Counted from the stretch's first letter, positions 47,581 to 60,562 are shown. The stretch: 64,000 bases of DNA from Prostheceraeus crozeri (GCA_907163375.1 CAJQUW010003173.1:1-64000), one strand, 5' to 3'. Made by a program: numbers and translations. Notes: generated by a model from the letters alone, not told the origin.

Positions 47581-48949
47581 TTGATTGAGCGCCGTTCATT
47601 TGGAAAACAGCCTGAATGCAGCAAATGTATGAATAGATTAGTTTTCAGGCCAAAACAAGGTGTAAACTACTAGGTCATCGTATAGGTACATATCCCTACG
47701 AAATAAAATCTTAATGCAACAAGCTTTTTGTTCACGTGATTTTTGAACGTGTATACTGTGATGTGTACTGAAAAAAATGGATAATTTTAGATAAGTTTAT
47801 TAGTGAACTTGTGATGAATGGAAATGGTGATTTTGAAAAGAACGGCATTCAGATTTTTAAGATGAACGTGTATTGAGACCTGCTCAAAATTTAGTGAAGT
47901 GCGTCATGCAATGTTATTACTGAGCTTTAATATATTGATATTCAAGAGATATGATCAATGCTATCATTTTGATGATTCAGGAAATTGGACGTACGGACAA
48001 CCATCTTTAAATAAGCATGCTTTGTAGGTGTACAATGCGATGCTAGTCACTAGGAGCATACAATTCTTGATCCTAAAATTTTCTTGACAAAATACCTAAA
48101 AGCTTATCTGCAAATTGCAAAGCTGGGTAAAGGCATCGTGGGAAGAAACTTTTAATTCCAATTGAATTTACATCATTCTTATTAGAGTTTAATTTTTAAT
48201 TTTAATTTAACATCATGATTAATTTTTTGGTGGCAATGTTAATGTAGGAGCCTTGGTCTACTGGATATGCGACAGAATAAATAATACAGAGCGAAATCAG
48301 TCAGTCATACTGCTTTTGCACTGCAATTAGGCTATGCCTGTATGCTTCAGGCATCAGTCAATATGCTATATTCAACGAACATGAAGCTAACGGAAGTTTG
48401 CTCGTTTACAGGAAAACCGAGATACACAAAAACTGCACATATAGATATAAGCATGAATATTTAAAATCAAATGCGCCTTTCTTTCATAACAATGAGATTA
48501 AATATATCATTGTAAATTGTCGATTCATGAGCCAAGTAAAAAGTACATTGACTGGTGACGACATTGCTGAATTCGTGGATTAAATTTTAGCTGCTCAATA
48601 AATCAATCTCAAATATGATTGCCGAGACCAATTCCGCGAATATGGCATCTATATGATAATAATTTTTGTCATGAAAGGCATCTGAAGCAATGGTGGCCTA
48701 TTGAGTGCAATTGGCTCTACTAGTAATACACAAGTTTTGGGATTTTGGATGTCAGTCAGTTATTCACAAGGTGAATAGTTAAAGCATTATATAATCACAT
48801 GATAAGAGCACTATGATAATCACATGAATGATTTTGTTGACTATCATCCACCTGCCTATTTTTAAATTGAAATTATAATGTGTCAACATTGCCCGTGAAT
48901 AAGGTAAGTTGCAGGTCAGTTTGCGCATTTCATATGAAGAATGAAATTC
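47581..48949. other. Tubulin intron, nothing recognised
   Basis: AT-rich; the frame at 48398-48583 matches nothing known. Confidence 0.5.
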
Positions 48950-49200
48950 TGTAACGCAGTCTGTACATTTTTGGTCATCCTTTATATCCCCACACCATTA
49001 TCTATCCTAGCGGACAGACTTGAGCCATCAAACCCATGCGTACAAAAGTGCAGTACTAAACCAACTCAGCTATCCTACCAGTTACCTAGATGAAGCTAAA
49101 AGAGCGATTAAGACTAGCCCAATAGGTTTGAGACTGTCCTAAGAGACGAAACGCGTCGGGTAACGCTATTTCATCAACGAATAAAGAGTCTTCATATATG
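48950..49200 (-). repeat. tRNA-derived SINE-like segment
   Basis: The minus strand at about 49002-49075 reads GATAGCTGAGTTGGTTTAG (A box) and, about 25 nt later, ATGGGTTTGATGGCTC (B-box position), a tRNA-like promoter pair with poor stems. On the plus strand, 49140-49165 has GACGAAACGCGTCGGG, a word familiar from Penelope or ribozyme-bearing elements, so two relics may abut here. Confidence 0.4.
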
Positions 49201-49371
49201 GGAGTGCTAGCTTTTCCTGGGATTCGTGTGAATATGAGCCTCCCGTTCCGACTAACTTTGAGATCTACAATAATTTCGTGTAGGCCAATGCTGCTCGTGA
49301 AAAATCGCTGATAAATACAACACTATTTATGCAAGTTAAAGGTTGTTTGAGATGACTGGGTTCTGGTTCTT

Positions 49372-49611
49372 TCACTTAGGAGAGCTCGAGCTTCCTGCAG
49401 CAAGCGGCTTTAGTATATTCCAGCAGGTATAGAACGAGTACCTGTGGGAAATGAAGCCAAAGGTGATACTTTCACAGAATAATGCACCTATACTCATGGC
49501 TACTACAAATCCTCCTGTCTGACGAGTTCTAGCCGGTTCTTCATCCTCCAAGACAGGGTCAAGCAAAATACAATGCGAATCCAATGGGAAAAAGACTGAA
49601 ATTTTCGGCAA
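49372..49611 (-). CDS. Possible exon, weak exosome RNase-PH-like resemblance
   Basis: A minus-strand frame of about 79 codons follows an acceptor-like AAAATTTCAG and reads HCILLDPVLEDEE, then GGFVVAM. The LLDPxxxEE...GGxVVAM pattern recalls the second half of exosome RNase PH-fold subunits (EXOSC6/MTR3 type). The match is short and no neighbouring exons were confirmed, although a GTAAGT donor lies upstream at about 49800. It could be a decayed retrocopy, a real exon of a gene inside the tubulin intron, or chance. Confidence 0.2.
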   Translation of the reverse strand: MPKISVFFPLDSHCILLDPVLEDEEPARTRQTGGFVVAMSIGALFCESITFGFISHRYSFYTCWNILKPLAAGSSSSPK

Positions 49612-49873
49612 TAATTTTTATTTGCTTTCTCCGATCAGGTGACAAGCACTAAGACTAGAGCTACACTTTTTGGAATTGAATAGCATTGAATCCTATGATT
49701 ATGGGCCTACATCTTGCTATCATGCCAATAACGATTGATCGGTGATGTAGGCTAATGCGAAATTGGATTGAATTTACATTGTGCTTCCTTTGATACTTAC
49801 TGTCTAATAAGAAGCGAAAATATGAAGAACTCGGCAGACGTGCATGTTCGTAGTAGTTATACGGTGCTATCAC

Positions 49874-51613
49874 TTTGCGAAAGTCTCATCTTTGGCCTCG
49901 TTCCCTACACAAACTCGTTCTGACTGCCGCACTAGCGCTGCGCGACGATCGTGGGAAACGTGCAGTATGCCAGCTCAAAAGTGTTCACACTTTAGGCACG
50001 GAACTACTGATATTTAACATGAAATGTGCTGAGATATAACTCTTCGAATAGCGAATGACACGAATAACGAATCAAGATCCCTTCAAGGGAATTATGCAAT
50101 CATTGCAATTATATTTGAAAGTATCTGTAATAGGGAATCAGGAAAATCGTTATACATTTGAGTTTTCGTTGTATTGGAAAAGCAATGTTATTTTGTTTTG
50201 TAGTTCATAAGTACACCTACTGGCATTGAAGCTTTGATAAAACTTTGGCATTAAGTTCAAAACAAATCGACGTTTAATATAATTCACGATATAAATTATT
50301 GTCATCCAGGCTTAAATCCAACTAGCATTTTCAACATTGTAACTGTAGGTGGCAAATTATAGCAGTTTGCTACATAGTATTCGATGTTTAGGGAGGCATT
50401 CTAACATTGAAACAGCATTTACAAATCACGGAAAATATGCGATAACTATTTTCAAAATGTCTAATAAGGATTTTATTATTACAACTAATGCTGTTTCAAT
50501 TAAGTATCAAGTAAATTATTTATCATGTGAATGATAATTCGGTGATATCATAAATCGGACAGTTGCAATTTTGCAATTGATCATGAAGAGAGCTTAAGAC
50601 ATGAAAACATTTTAAAGATTTCATTTCAATAAATATTTCATAAATTGTCATGCATAGACAAAGTTAGACGCATAGACATTCAGATAAAATAAGTATGCAC
50701 TCAAATATCGATTAAATTGAAAATTCCTTAACTTTGATAAAAACACTGCATTTCGTGCGTCGACAAATACGGTAGCTTTCAATTTCTTTTAAGTTGGTTA
50801 TTTCGTTGACTTCGTTAAAGCTTCATAATAAGACATAAAAATAAATTTGAATGGTAGATATATGCTGTAAACTGGAACAACAAGCGCAATAAAAAAACGA
50901 GACAAAAATTGATGCTATTTAACCGATCGTCTGGATAATGGATAGCTATGATCCGGATTCTTTTTTGGATTAACCGACAGATCATTCGCCGTTTCATCTC
51001 AATATTTCAAAAACGTGCATATGCTAAATTCACAATCGAAATTTCTCATTTCTAGTACATCAATTTCTACAGGCCGATGTAATAAAGTAAAAGTTAAATA
51101 ATTCTGAGACAGGCCTTCGGCGTCCAGCGCCTTCAACGGTCGATGTTTGGATGGCTGGTATGATATTATTGCTTCAAAACAATGCATTCGGAGAAGTTAC
51201 CGATGATTGAAATGTTCTTTTGCAGATAGTTTCCAAACAACTATTTACCGGGTACTTAATAGTCGCTGATGAGGGAGAGAAATCATACAGCACAATCAGC
51301 GACGTAATCTACATCTTATTTAAAATCTGCTGAAAGGATTGATAATTGGCTACAAAAGGGATTAAGAATTCTACGATATTTTCGCAGATTTTCAGTTGAT
51401 GCTTGCATAGAAGTCTTCTGAATAACTATTACATGTTCACTATTCAGTGCTCATATGGACTTCAGTTTGCGTCACTTGCCCCTAAGCTTCGATATGAACT
51501 AAGTATTCGATATGGAGTCATCCATAGATCCTATATTTTTTACGCCTTTTGTGTTGACTGATCAGCAAAGCATAGATATAACACGAAATGTGTGTCCATG
51601 ACCAAACTAAAGT
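49874..51613. other. Tubulin intron, nothing recognised
   Basis: No domain was recognised in the small frames (50349-50534 plus, 50815-50997 and 50999-51187 minus). Confidence 0.5.
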
Positions 51614-51621
51614 ACTTATAC

Positions 51622-52530
51622 AAGGTATCGGCAACCTTAATCATCTCGATGACCACTGGATCAAGTTAAACCCTCTCGCGGGCCACATCCCCAGAAGCAT
51701 TTAATCAATACAAAGCAAATCTTTATTGTGACTTTTGAAAACAATTTACAAAACGAATACTTTTCGCATTTCTGTAAACGAAAAAATGGGTGATATCTCT
51801 AATTCGTCATTTATTATGAATTATACGGATGACTTTCATTTGAGAAATGTACATGGATAGCGGAGACTATCAATTTGCACCTTTCCTACTTCAAAGGCCC
51901 CACCTTGAAAATGAAAACTAGATGCATTCTGTGTCTGTCCGGGAGTGAGATGTGAGCGGCAAAAAGCTATTAGATCAAGAAGATGGAAATACAAAATAAG
52001 CATTGGTTAAAAGAAAGTGTGATGTGAGGTTGATTGATGGACAAGGGATCGTAAACCTAAGGAACATGAACCTAGAAGGCATTTCCGATGCTCTGCGATG
52101 AAGAAAGCTACAATGGTCTAGTCACATTACAAGGAGAGATAAAAATGACTTGATGAATGGAGATCTCATCGGCTTGATGATGTCATAGGGAAAGGACCAA
52201 TGGGTTGTAATTAAAATGAAGGAAAACATGATCAGAGATCGTGTCCTATGATCTCTGAACACTAGAACTAAATTCAGCAACTCTCTACGAACAGCAGAAG
52301 TGATGGCGCGCTATCCGAAAGAACCGAAGCAACTATTGACCGCGGAAACAGCATTCAACGTGTAAAATGACGGAAAACGAAGAAGTATAAAGTAAGTAAT
52401 TTGCTTTACAATAACTGCTGTAGACTTCGCCAGTGGCACATGGGAAGACAATTTTGAAAATCGGACGCGGCCACACCAGAAGGGTTTGCAGGCCGGATCT
52501 AGCCTGCGTGCTGCAGGTTGTCGACTACTG
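51622..52530. mobile_element. hAT-type non-autonomous element with internal insert
   Basis: The left end AAGGTATCGGCAACCT and the right end reversed CAGTAGTCGACAACCT are eroded hAT repeats. Flanks ACTTATAC (51614-51621) and ACTTACAC (52531-52538) match at seven of eight bases, a decayed target duplication. TCGCGGGCCACATCCCC on the left and GGACGCGGCCACACC on the right are subterminal words typical of such elements. The middle is foreign. Confidence 0.7.
52040..52395 (+). pseudogene. Possible LINE reverse-transcriptase 3' remnant
   Basis: With many stops, the plus strand reads fragments resembling the RxxLRWxGHVxRR...GRRPxGRPxxRW region downstream of many non-LTR RT domains (AMKKATMVWSHY, then GPMGCN). 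It lies inside the hAT relic at 51622-52530. The resemblance is weak. Confidence 0.25.
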
Positions 52531-52538
52531 ACTTACAC

Positions 52539-54014
52539 AATACTTGAGACTTGTTTTTGAGAGCACAAGTCAAGCACAAGAATTTTGAATATTAGCATTG
52601 AAAGTAAAAATTTTAAAACAAAATTTCTCAAAATATTCCTTGATGTTAAAACTTTTAACTTGTCACGAATAAGGATGTCGGTTCAAAGCAAAATGTAAAG
52701 CTGCTAATGAGCTCCTATTATATCACTTTCAGGTAGACAAAGAACAGCGTACTCAACATGCGCATTAGGATTCCACATCTTTAAAAATGCTGCTTGTAAT
52801 CCATGAAGAAAAGATAGTCTATTTTTATACCCCAAGTATAAGGTGCGATCAACCAACTCATCCTCCACATCGATGTCCACTATTTATCTGTCCATGCTTT
52901 CATTTGATGAGTTACACTTGAAATAGAGCCGAAATGCGAGCGTGCAAGAATTATTTTTTATTTGTATTGCATTATCGTATAATCGTATTAAATAATAATT
53001 ATCGTATACTAACTGTATATTGCATGCATATTATATTTGCATACATTATCTCGCCTACCTGACTGCTTGACGAAATCAATCGAATATCTGTAAGGGTTCA
53101 GATCTCACATTCATACAGCCTGGTGCTTTAGTCAGGTAGGGAGTTTCTGATGAAACTTCCATAGTTCCTATCTATGTAGAGAACCATAGACGCTATAGAA
53201 ATACATAGCCGCGTTTAACGGAAATGAATTAAAAAATCTCAGTGTTTGGCTGGATTCGTCATTCACTTTAAAATTACTACATCCATAACATGCAACAGTC
53301 AGCAAAAATACAGTCAAATATTTATCAATAAAAATGAACAGTTAGAATTGCAAACAAAAATGCATCAGTCTCAAAAGCATGTTGTCATTGGTTTCAAAAT
53401 TTGGGCTTATTCCTGTCTAGAACTGATGGCTGTCTCACATCGAAAAGCAACCATTGTAATATTGATAAGCTGATATACCTACGTACTTACAAATTCATGC
53501 CTCTATTCGAGATCAGAATAACCACTGTACTCAATAATTCTCAATAATTTACATCATGAAATGACGCTTTCTAAAGATAATGTATTTCAAACTTAGAATG
53601 CACCAATTTCTAACATGCAAATGTAAGACAGTTGGATCATTCAGTAGAATGCATTTTTAGAATTTATTGTAGAGAATCTGATGACATAGGAGAGAGGACA
53701 TCTTATTATCTTGGTAATCACTTATAACAGTAATCTTTGCGCAAATTATAGTTTAATATAGAAAATTTTGAGTGCATTCAATTACTTATTCAATTTACTT
53801 GGAGTAGAAAAGAAGAGTGGATTGATTTTAATTGTAAGTTAAATAATTGACAGATATTATAATTCTTCTTTACAGTAGGCCATTTGGTGAGTACGTCCAT
53901 ATCTTAGTGCTTTAATAATATTTAGCCATTTATTTGATATCCGGTGATTCGTTGAGAATTATTTCAATGCTCAAATATTTCCATTTAAATAGCTATATAG
54001 ATGAAGGTACTTAC
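52539..54014. other. Tubulin intron next to exon 2
   Basis: TA- and TAA-rich sequence near 52960-53050; the frame at 53246-53473 matches nothing known. No exon was recognised. Confidence 0.5.
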
Positions 54015-54295
54015 CAATGACTGTTGGTTCTAAGTCAATGAACAAAGCGCGAGGTACATATTGTCGCCTAGGTGTTTCAGCAAAAAATGTCGTAAACGCT
54101 GTGTCGGTAACATCATCCTTAATTTTTCCTGTTGCCTCGATTCCGTGCTCTGCGCAATATAATTCCCATAATGCATTTGCGACTTGAACCCCTCCTTGTC
54201 CAATATGGATATGAATTGTCTCTTTCTACAATTTAATAAAACGGATGAATCAATTCATGAAGAAAGTCTGAATCAGAACATTGACTTACCACCAT
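54015..54295 (-). CDS. Divergent alpha-tubulin, 5' coding exons 1 and 2
   Basis: Exon 2 (54015-54225) follows a TTAAATTGTAG acceptor and encodes 70 residues, [14 protein letters not shown] to IDLEPTVI, then a GTAAGT donor that splits the Asp codon at the classic VI-DEIR junction. The GQGGVQ and DLEPT nucleotide contacts are kept. The Lys40 loop is four residues shorter ([16 protein letters not shown]) and has no Lys at the acetylation site. Exon 1 is probably ATGGTG at 54290-54295 followed by GTAAGT, with a 64-bp intron. Splicing after the ATG itself would give the canonical M-to-K spacing. Both known terminal exons (37.3-38.7 and 31.5-32.9 kb) fit this donor's phase. Lacking another copy, I infer that one promoter above 54.3 kb drives both. 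Confidence 0.88.
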
Positions 54296-56547
54296 AATTT
54301 GTAACCTTAAGGATTGTTACCAAAGATTACACAGCCACGGAATGCAGGACCGACAGATGTAACTTGCAACTAATTCAGTTTGAATTCAAACATTACTAAA
54401 ATATCTATTGGAAATTGATATCCAAATCAGCTGGATTTTCGCATACTGTTATGTACCGTATATTTGACATAGAGATGCATGAAAGATTTTGTTGATCCAT
54501 AGGTTGATCTTGATCTGACGATCATAGATTTCTGTATATTCCACAATGCTTTTTTTGAGCACCCTAGAAGATCCTAGAATTTACCTGCTTCAGGCAGGTA
54601 CATAGATGTCCCTGCTTCAGGATATAGCCTGAATGACACAAGACTAAACCATTGTGAAACAAAACTGGATAGTGTTAGCTGTTGATAGAAATGCACGGCA
54701 TGTGATGTTGTATGAAATGAATTGGGAAAGGAAGATGGCAAGTAAAAAAGTGATTTAACACTAAGAATTATCATGTGAAACATTTAAAGCATAAGAAAAT
54801 GGATCGAAATGAGAAGCCTATATATCATGACATGTCAAGTACGACATCAACAAATTTATGATTGAAATCAAGAATCAAACTATAGAACTACATTTTGCAG
54901 CATTTATTGAATGGCTTGCGACTGGTATATAATTCCCTAAGTATTACTGGGTATACCATATACTTTTCTTCGTCATAATGCAGCAATTGCAGTCTTAGGA
55001 TCATGCTATAGAGATATTCTTTAATCGATCAAACTTGATTGGAGGGTCTGTCAGTGACATTTTCATTTAGTGTTGTGGATCAAAGTCAAAACTAGCAATA
55101 CATTTTCGTGCATTGATGCTCAATGGTGTGCAAAAACTTCTCAAGCTATCGAATTTTGATTTGAACTGCATGCAAGTACTTTGGGCGCATAGATGTTGGT
55201 CATATCTTTCAAATCATTTTTTTGCAAAATAGTTTAACCACCAACCCAACAACCACTTTCAATAATTGCATTGAAGTACTTTCCCATTTAATTTGATTCC
55301 TTGACTTGATCTTTTAATTATTTCATTTTTCCTTAATTTGATTCCTTAGTTTATCTAGAAGGTGTCAAGATAGCCATTCAAGTTAATGATAAACATAGGT
55401 ATATTTAGGAATTCGGATATCAAAAATAATGAGCACAATTTAGAGCAAATGTAAGCTAAGAGTAGATAAGCTACTTATTTCACAGCTAAACAGCTGAAAG
55501 TGTTTTGGCAATTCACTGGAGAAATTTTGAAAAAACAGTTGATACATTTGCACTGTCTAAAATGAGATGCCATGTTGAATTCGGTTTCTTTAATAATCTA
55601 CAAAGCTTAGATCGGATTCAATTTCAATTCTATAAAAGATATTATCATTTGATAAAATATCTCAGGAAGAGTCTTCTTTGAAGTTAGTTTTATAACGAAT
55701 AGTAAGAGAAAACTGGAAGAGCCAATCATTTTAACGACATATGTTTCATCTTTATGCAGACATAATTATGGTTAAATTCAAAATACACAGATGCAAGCAC
55801 AGATCTGTGCAAAGTTATCTGTCACAAGTTATATTTACCTACAACTTCAAATGAGTACCATAGTAGGTATACAGGGCTTTCAAAACTTAATTTATGAAAA
55901 TTATGGGATGAACATTTGGTAGTTGATAAAAAATCACATTCAAAGGTGGCAAGCAACCGGTTAACTCATTAACGTAGAGAAAAATGGAAAAAAATCCACA
56001 TCGAAGGAAAGTCATCCTGGTCTGAGATATTTGGAATTATGCCGGATTGAAAACGATGCGAAATCAAATATTAACTTTGATATCGACCTCAACGATATCA
56101 ATATCATCCTGAAATTTAGAGCAAAAAATCAAAAATCAGATGTTGTTAAAGGAAGTTATAATGATAGATTGAAGTGTGAAGAACGTCTCTGAGCTGCATT
56201 ATGATTCAAAAGTAGAAACTTTATATCAGTTCATGATTGTTCCGCGTGTAAGAAAATACAACAACAAATAGCACCAGTGTTGTGCTATTGCAACTGCATA
56301 ACTGAGTTTCATGAATTAATGAGTCGGCTGACTCCAAAAAGCACAAAATCAGTGGTTCATTCCTTTCTTCCTTAATTTTCAGTTGTACCTTTTATTGACG
56401 GGACGCAATCTTTTTCACGAATGTTTTCCAATGTGAAACAATATGCTCAAATGTGTTCATATTGTTTTCCAAAAAAATTGGAAACAAACACTTGTTGACT
56501 TTTTTGCCAATAGGCTATGTGAAACATTGCCTGTGCCCAAATAATTT
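54296..56547. other. 5' flank of the tubulin locus, nothing else recognised
   Basis: It should contain the tubulin 5' UTR and promoter on the minus strand, but no TATA box or other element could be pinned down. The frame at 54574-54783 is not supported. The remainder is AT-rich without features. Confidence 0.45.
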
Positions 56548-57713
56548 GCTAATTGAAAATAGCACTAATGACATTGATGTTGTTGCATTCTTTCGAGATC
56601 TTTCGCGGCCTCTCGTCAGGAAAGTACGGCCGTAATGACAAGATTGCACGTTGAATCACAGAAAAGAGTACACTTCACGATGGACAACACTGGTTTTGAT
56701 TTTCACAATCGACAAGACAATGCGATGACACTATGAAATGACAAAAATGATACTACTTAAAATGTACATAAGTAATGAGCAATTAGATAATGATGCGTTA
56801 TGGAAGACGAACAATTAGGTCCATTGAAGGCGTAGGACGTGTTTCAGTTCTTTTTTAATGCACAAATCTGGACGATGATATGATATGTACAATGATTCTA
56901 ATACTGGTGAGGAAAATGGTGAGTTACAAAAACTTAATACAGTAAAATGAGAAGTCACACAGCTATTTACAAATGAGTCACATGAAAGGATATGTCAGGC
57001 AATGCTGCTGGACGGTGGTGCTGTTGATCGTGGTCGGGTTTCACGACTTGCCACCCACTTTGGAACGTGTTCCGCAATCCTCTCCGTGCGCCCTACGTAA
57101 TTGCTTCCGCAATCACACGAGAATTGGTAGACGAGGCAGGCGCGGTCGGTAAGAGGTATTCGATCCTTCAGCGGTCTTACCGGAATCTTCTTGGTGGAAT
57201 TGAAAAGCTTAGGATCAGCAACAGGGAAAGCTTGTCGAGTGGACCTGATGAGATGCTTTTTGATGATCCTTTGTGCTTCATCCCCAAGGAAGGGCAGCCG
57301 GATATACACTGGCTTCCTTTCAGGCCCGAATTCAGGTGGTTCTGGCTGTCGTTGGAGGCTATGTCTTGCAATGAAATGGTAAGGATAGCCATTTGCAGTT
57401 AAAGTCTCATGAAGGAGTCTCTCTTCAGCCTTCCATGGACCTAATTGTTCGTCTTCCATAACGCATCATTATCTATTGCTCATTACTTATGTACATTTTA
57501 AGTAGTATCATTTTTGTCATTTCATAGTGTCATCGCATTGTCTTGTCGATTGTGAAAATCAAAACCAGTGTTGTCCATCGTGAAGTGTACTCTCCTGTGT
57601 GATTCAACGTGCAATCTTGTCATTACGGCCGTACTTTCCTGACGAGAGGCCGCGAAAGATCTCGAAAGAATACAACAACATCAATGTCATTAGTGCTATT
57701 TTCAGTTGGCAAA
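56548..57713 (-). mobile_element. Penelope-like element fragment with inverted flanks
   Basis: Arms 56548-56831 and 57428-57713 are reverse complements over about 280 bp (AATAGCACTAATGACATTGA). The interior, clearly GC-richer than the host, encodes on the minus strand (57459-56995) the end of a Penelope polyprotein: a PPEFGPERKPVYIRLPFLG linker, then CLVYQFSCDCGSNYVGRT of the GIY-YIG endonuclease. Inverted terminal copies are usual for the family. A broken, 5'-truncated fossil; the close match of the arms suggests moderate age. It differs in sequence from the Penelope fragment at 12.5 kb. Confidence 0.8.
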
Positions 57714-57869
57714 TAGGATGCATCGTATAGCACGATCAATTCACGTGTGTAGTTCCAATTGAATATAGTTTGGTCTTGGCTTGACATTTGATGAAATGCA
57801 TGCTTATACAATTTTGGGAAAGCCAAGTTTCTGGCGGCAGGTCTTAAAACGTCTTTCTTAAACGTCTTT

Positions 57870-57985
57870 CTGATATCACACGATATATTTCAACTTTATG
57901 ACCAAGGTTATCTTCAGATTGCATAGACATTTATAACCTGAAGATGACCTTGGAAGGTTGAAATCTGTCATGTGATATCAAAGAA
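57870..57985. repeat. Hairpin with CTGAAGAT motifs at both arms
   Basis: Arms of about 47 bp (57871-57918 and 57938-57984) are imperfect reverse complements. The plus strand of the right arm reads CCTGAAGATGACCTTGGAAG then GTTGAAAT, a layout reminiscent of a hammerhead core (CUGANGA, stem, GAAA) in Penelope ends, though an extra base before the stem spoils the fit. It lies next to the Penelope fragment, perhaps as its outer end. Confidence 0.55.
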
Positions 57986-60562
57986 GCTACCGGTATTTGA
58001 AATCAACGACCAGAAACTTGACTTTCCTGGAATTTCATAGTTCGGACTGTTGTCGGGTTGTTCGTTGCTTGTGATGCTGACCTCATCGGCTTCCTCATCT
58101 TTATTTATTTACGCCCGTTAGTGATGTGACAGTAATTCATATAGACATGCTGACACACAACTTATTGGATTAAACAACATAAACCAGAATGCTTTATGAG
58201 ATACAAAGAAAACAAAATGAAAATATTCAAAATGAAGAAATAATACTGAAAATCATGCTTGTATTTACATTGCATGTATTACATCGTATTAATTACTTGT
58301 ATTAAGGCCTTCATGTATATACATAAACATCATGTGCAAGTTTAAATGTGTATCTACAGGCCTACATCTTCATTTACCCAACCTTGCTCCACCTGAAGCA
58401 TTGTAGAAAGCTAATGATGAGAAACTTTCATACACTTGCACTCTTACCAAGGAACTTAATGGGAATTAGTTAATACGTCATAGGTTTATCATAAGCCATC
58501 CCTACAAGACTGTAAAGCGCATCCATTTAGCCTAACGGGGTAGAGATCCCCCAGTTAATTAATAGACATTCATTTGAATTAACTTGCTAAAATTCGCAAT
58601 TGTAAATTGCAATTCAACATTTAAAATCCCCAAGTTTGACCGATGTCTGAGCTTTTTGAAAATTTACCGAATTTTGACTGCATAAGCACTTTGGTGATTG
58701 TCACTTAGATTGTCAATCTAGTTGAATGTATTGAGTGCATTTTTAATGGCTTGCAATAATGGGATTGTGGCTACCTCTGGGTTGTCTCCCCCACGCCTTC
58801 GAATTTATTTTTTCTACCTTCCTACAAAGAATAATACAAATGAACATTGGCCTTTTGAATTGGAGACATATAACTTGAAGTGTTGTTATGCCACCAGCTT
58901 GATCTGACTTCGTCCGGCCTCATCGTCTGAGCAAGGCACTAAGTCAACAACACAGTCATTTCGCGACAATGCATGAAGTGATTATGACATAGGCCACGTC
59001 TTTTACACTACTAAAATTTGCAATTTCACCAGCATTCAGTGCTACAGAGTCCAAAGTCGTTGGTGCATTAAGAGTGAAATTCATTTATTCACGATTTACA
59101 TCATGCTCGTGCATATTGTGTTGGGATATCACAAAATGTGAATATTTTGCTCTCGCACATGATTGCGCGTGACTGGCTGGCCTATATGAACAACTCGACA
59201 TAAATCAGTGTACGAAATGAAAACTATCATTATATTCATAGTTCAACACCAAAAACAGACTGTTGGCAAAACTTTCACAGCAGTAATTGATGAGTTTCAG
59301 ATCTCCACAGCTGTTTCGATGGTCTAAAAGTGGAGCAATTATGGCTGATTTTAGACCTATTTCCGATAGGTATGGTTAAAATTTGAAAAAATGGACAAAT
59401 GTATGGAATAAATGAATTTCACTAAAATCAACTATCAGAGGTTTTAAAGTGACAACATGGTAAAACCGCCTCTTAGTACAACTGATGCTGTGTTAAATTT
59501 CGTTGACTTATAAAAACACCATATTTTTGCATGTGCCTGCTGAGAAAACTGAAAGACACTCAGACAATTAGCTTTTTCGACCTGTTGCACAAAAACATCG
59601 TTGTTTTACTTAAAATCAACTTTCCTAATGCTTCGATAAGGATTTGAGCAAGTAAACTAAGAATTTGTAAAATGGGTCCACTGGATCCCCGCCCTCAGGT
59701 CTCAGAGGATGTAAAAAAGCCTAGGTCTATAGGGTTAAATAACCTCATCGAATGAGTTTGTCATTAATCTCCTGATCACCACTATGTCTGTCTCATTTCT
59801 ATGTAACCAAAAATCAATAAAGATAATAACACAACTCTACGGTTTAATCTTCAACAAAAATAACTAATAGGCCAGGTCAAGTAAATCTTTCAATTCCAGG
59901 TGTCTACATTAAGCAGCAGAAATCAAACAATTTTACATATGAAAATCTTATGCGTCTTCAAGAAACTTATCACTTGATAACAGTGTATCAATTGTTTCTT
60001 GATAGGCGTTGGTTCTGCGAGTGATCTTTCATAATATAATTCAGGTACTATCAATTGTTGTAAATCAGCCAATAAGCAACCGCATTCAACTTTCAATGTG
60101 CTATTGTTTTCCTTCTCGTTTCATGCGTTCTCCAACTAGCACATGGTGGCGATTGATCTGACAAGCATTCCTTCAAGTAACTCCAAGTTGCTTAAAACTG
60201 TCTTGGATCATCGTATGCTCAGCTTGATGTCCACTTTCTATGTCTCCATAGTATCAACAGTTTGTCTATAAGCCGGCGACCAACAGTGCAACCTTACGCA
60301 ATATTTTCTTACAATTACTTCCTTGTCATTATTTCATCGGTGCGACGTGCATTACTGCGGTATTAAAGTGAATTGTGAAATTGGGCATCAGATTTGGTCG
60401 CCTTGTTTGTTTGTTTTGCGCCTACAATTTTCTAAGATTGTGAATGTCATTGTCATGACCTGTACGACGTCCGTATAGCCTGATCGACGTCCGAATTACA
60501 ACGTTCAGCCCTGTCCGTTTCAAATTTCATTCGGTCAGTTAACTAACTGATCGGTAGCAATT
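57986..60562. other. Intergenic, nothing recognised
   Basis: AT-rich; the frame at 58722-58907 has no known domain. No bounded repeat was found. Confidence 0.5.

Noticed and set aside
49140-49170. Hammerhead-like tail GACGAAACGCGTC
   Set aside because: The required CUGANGA box upstream is not present, so it is at most a decayed relic and is only mentioned within the SINE-like feature.
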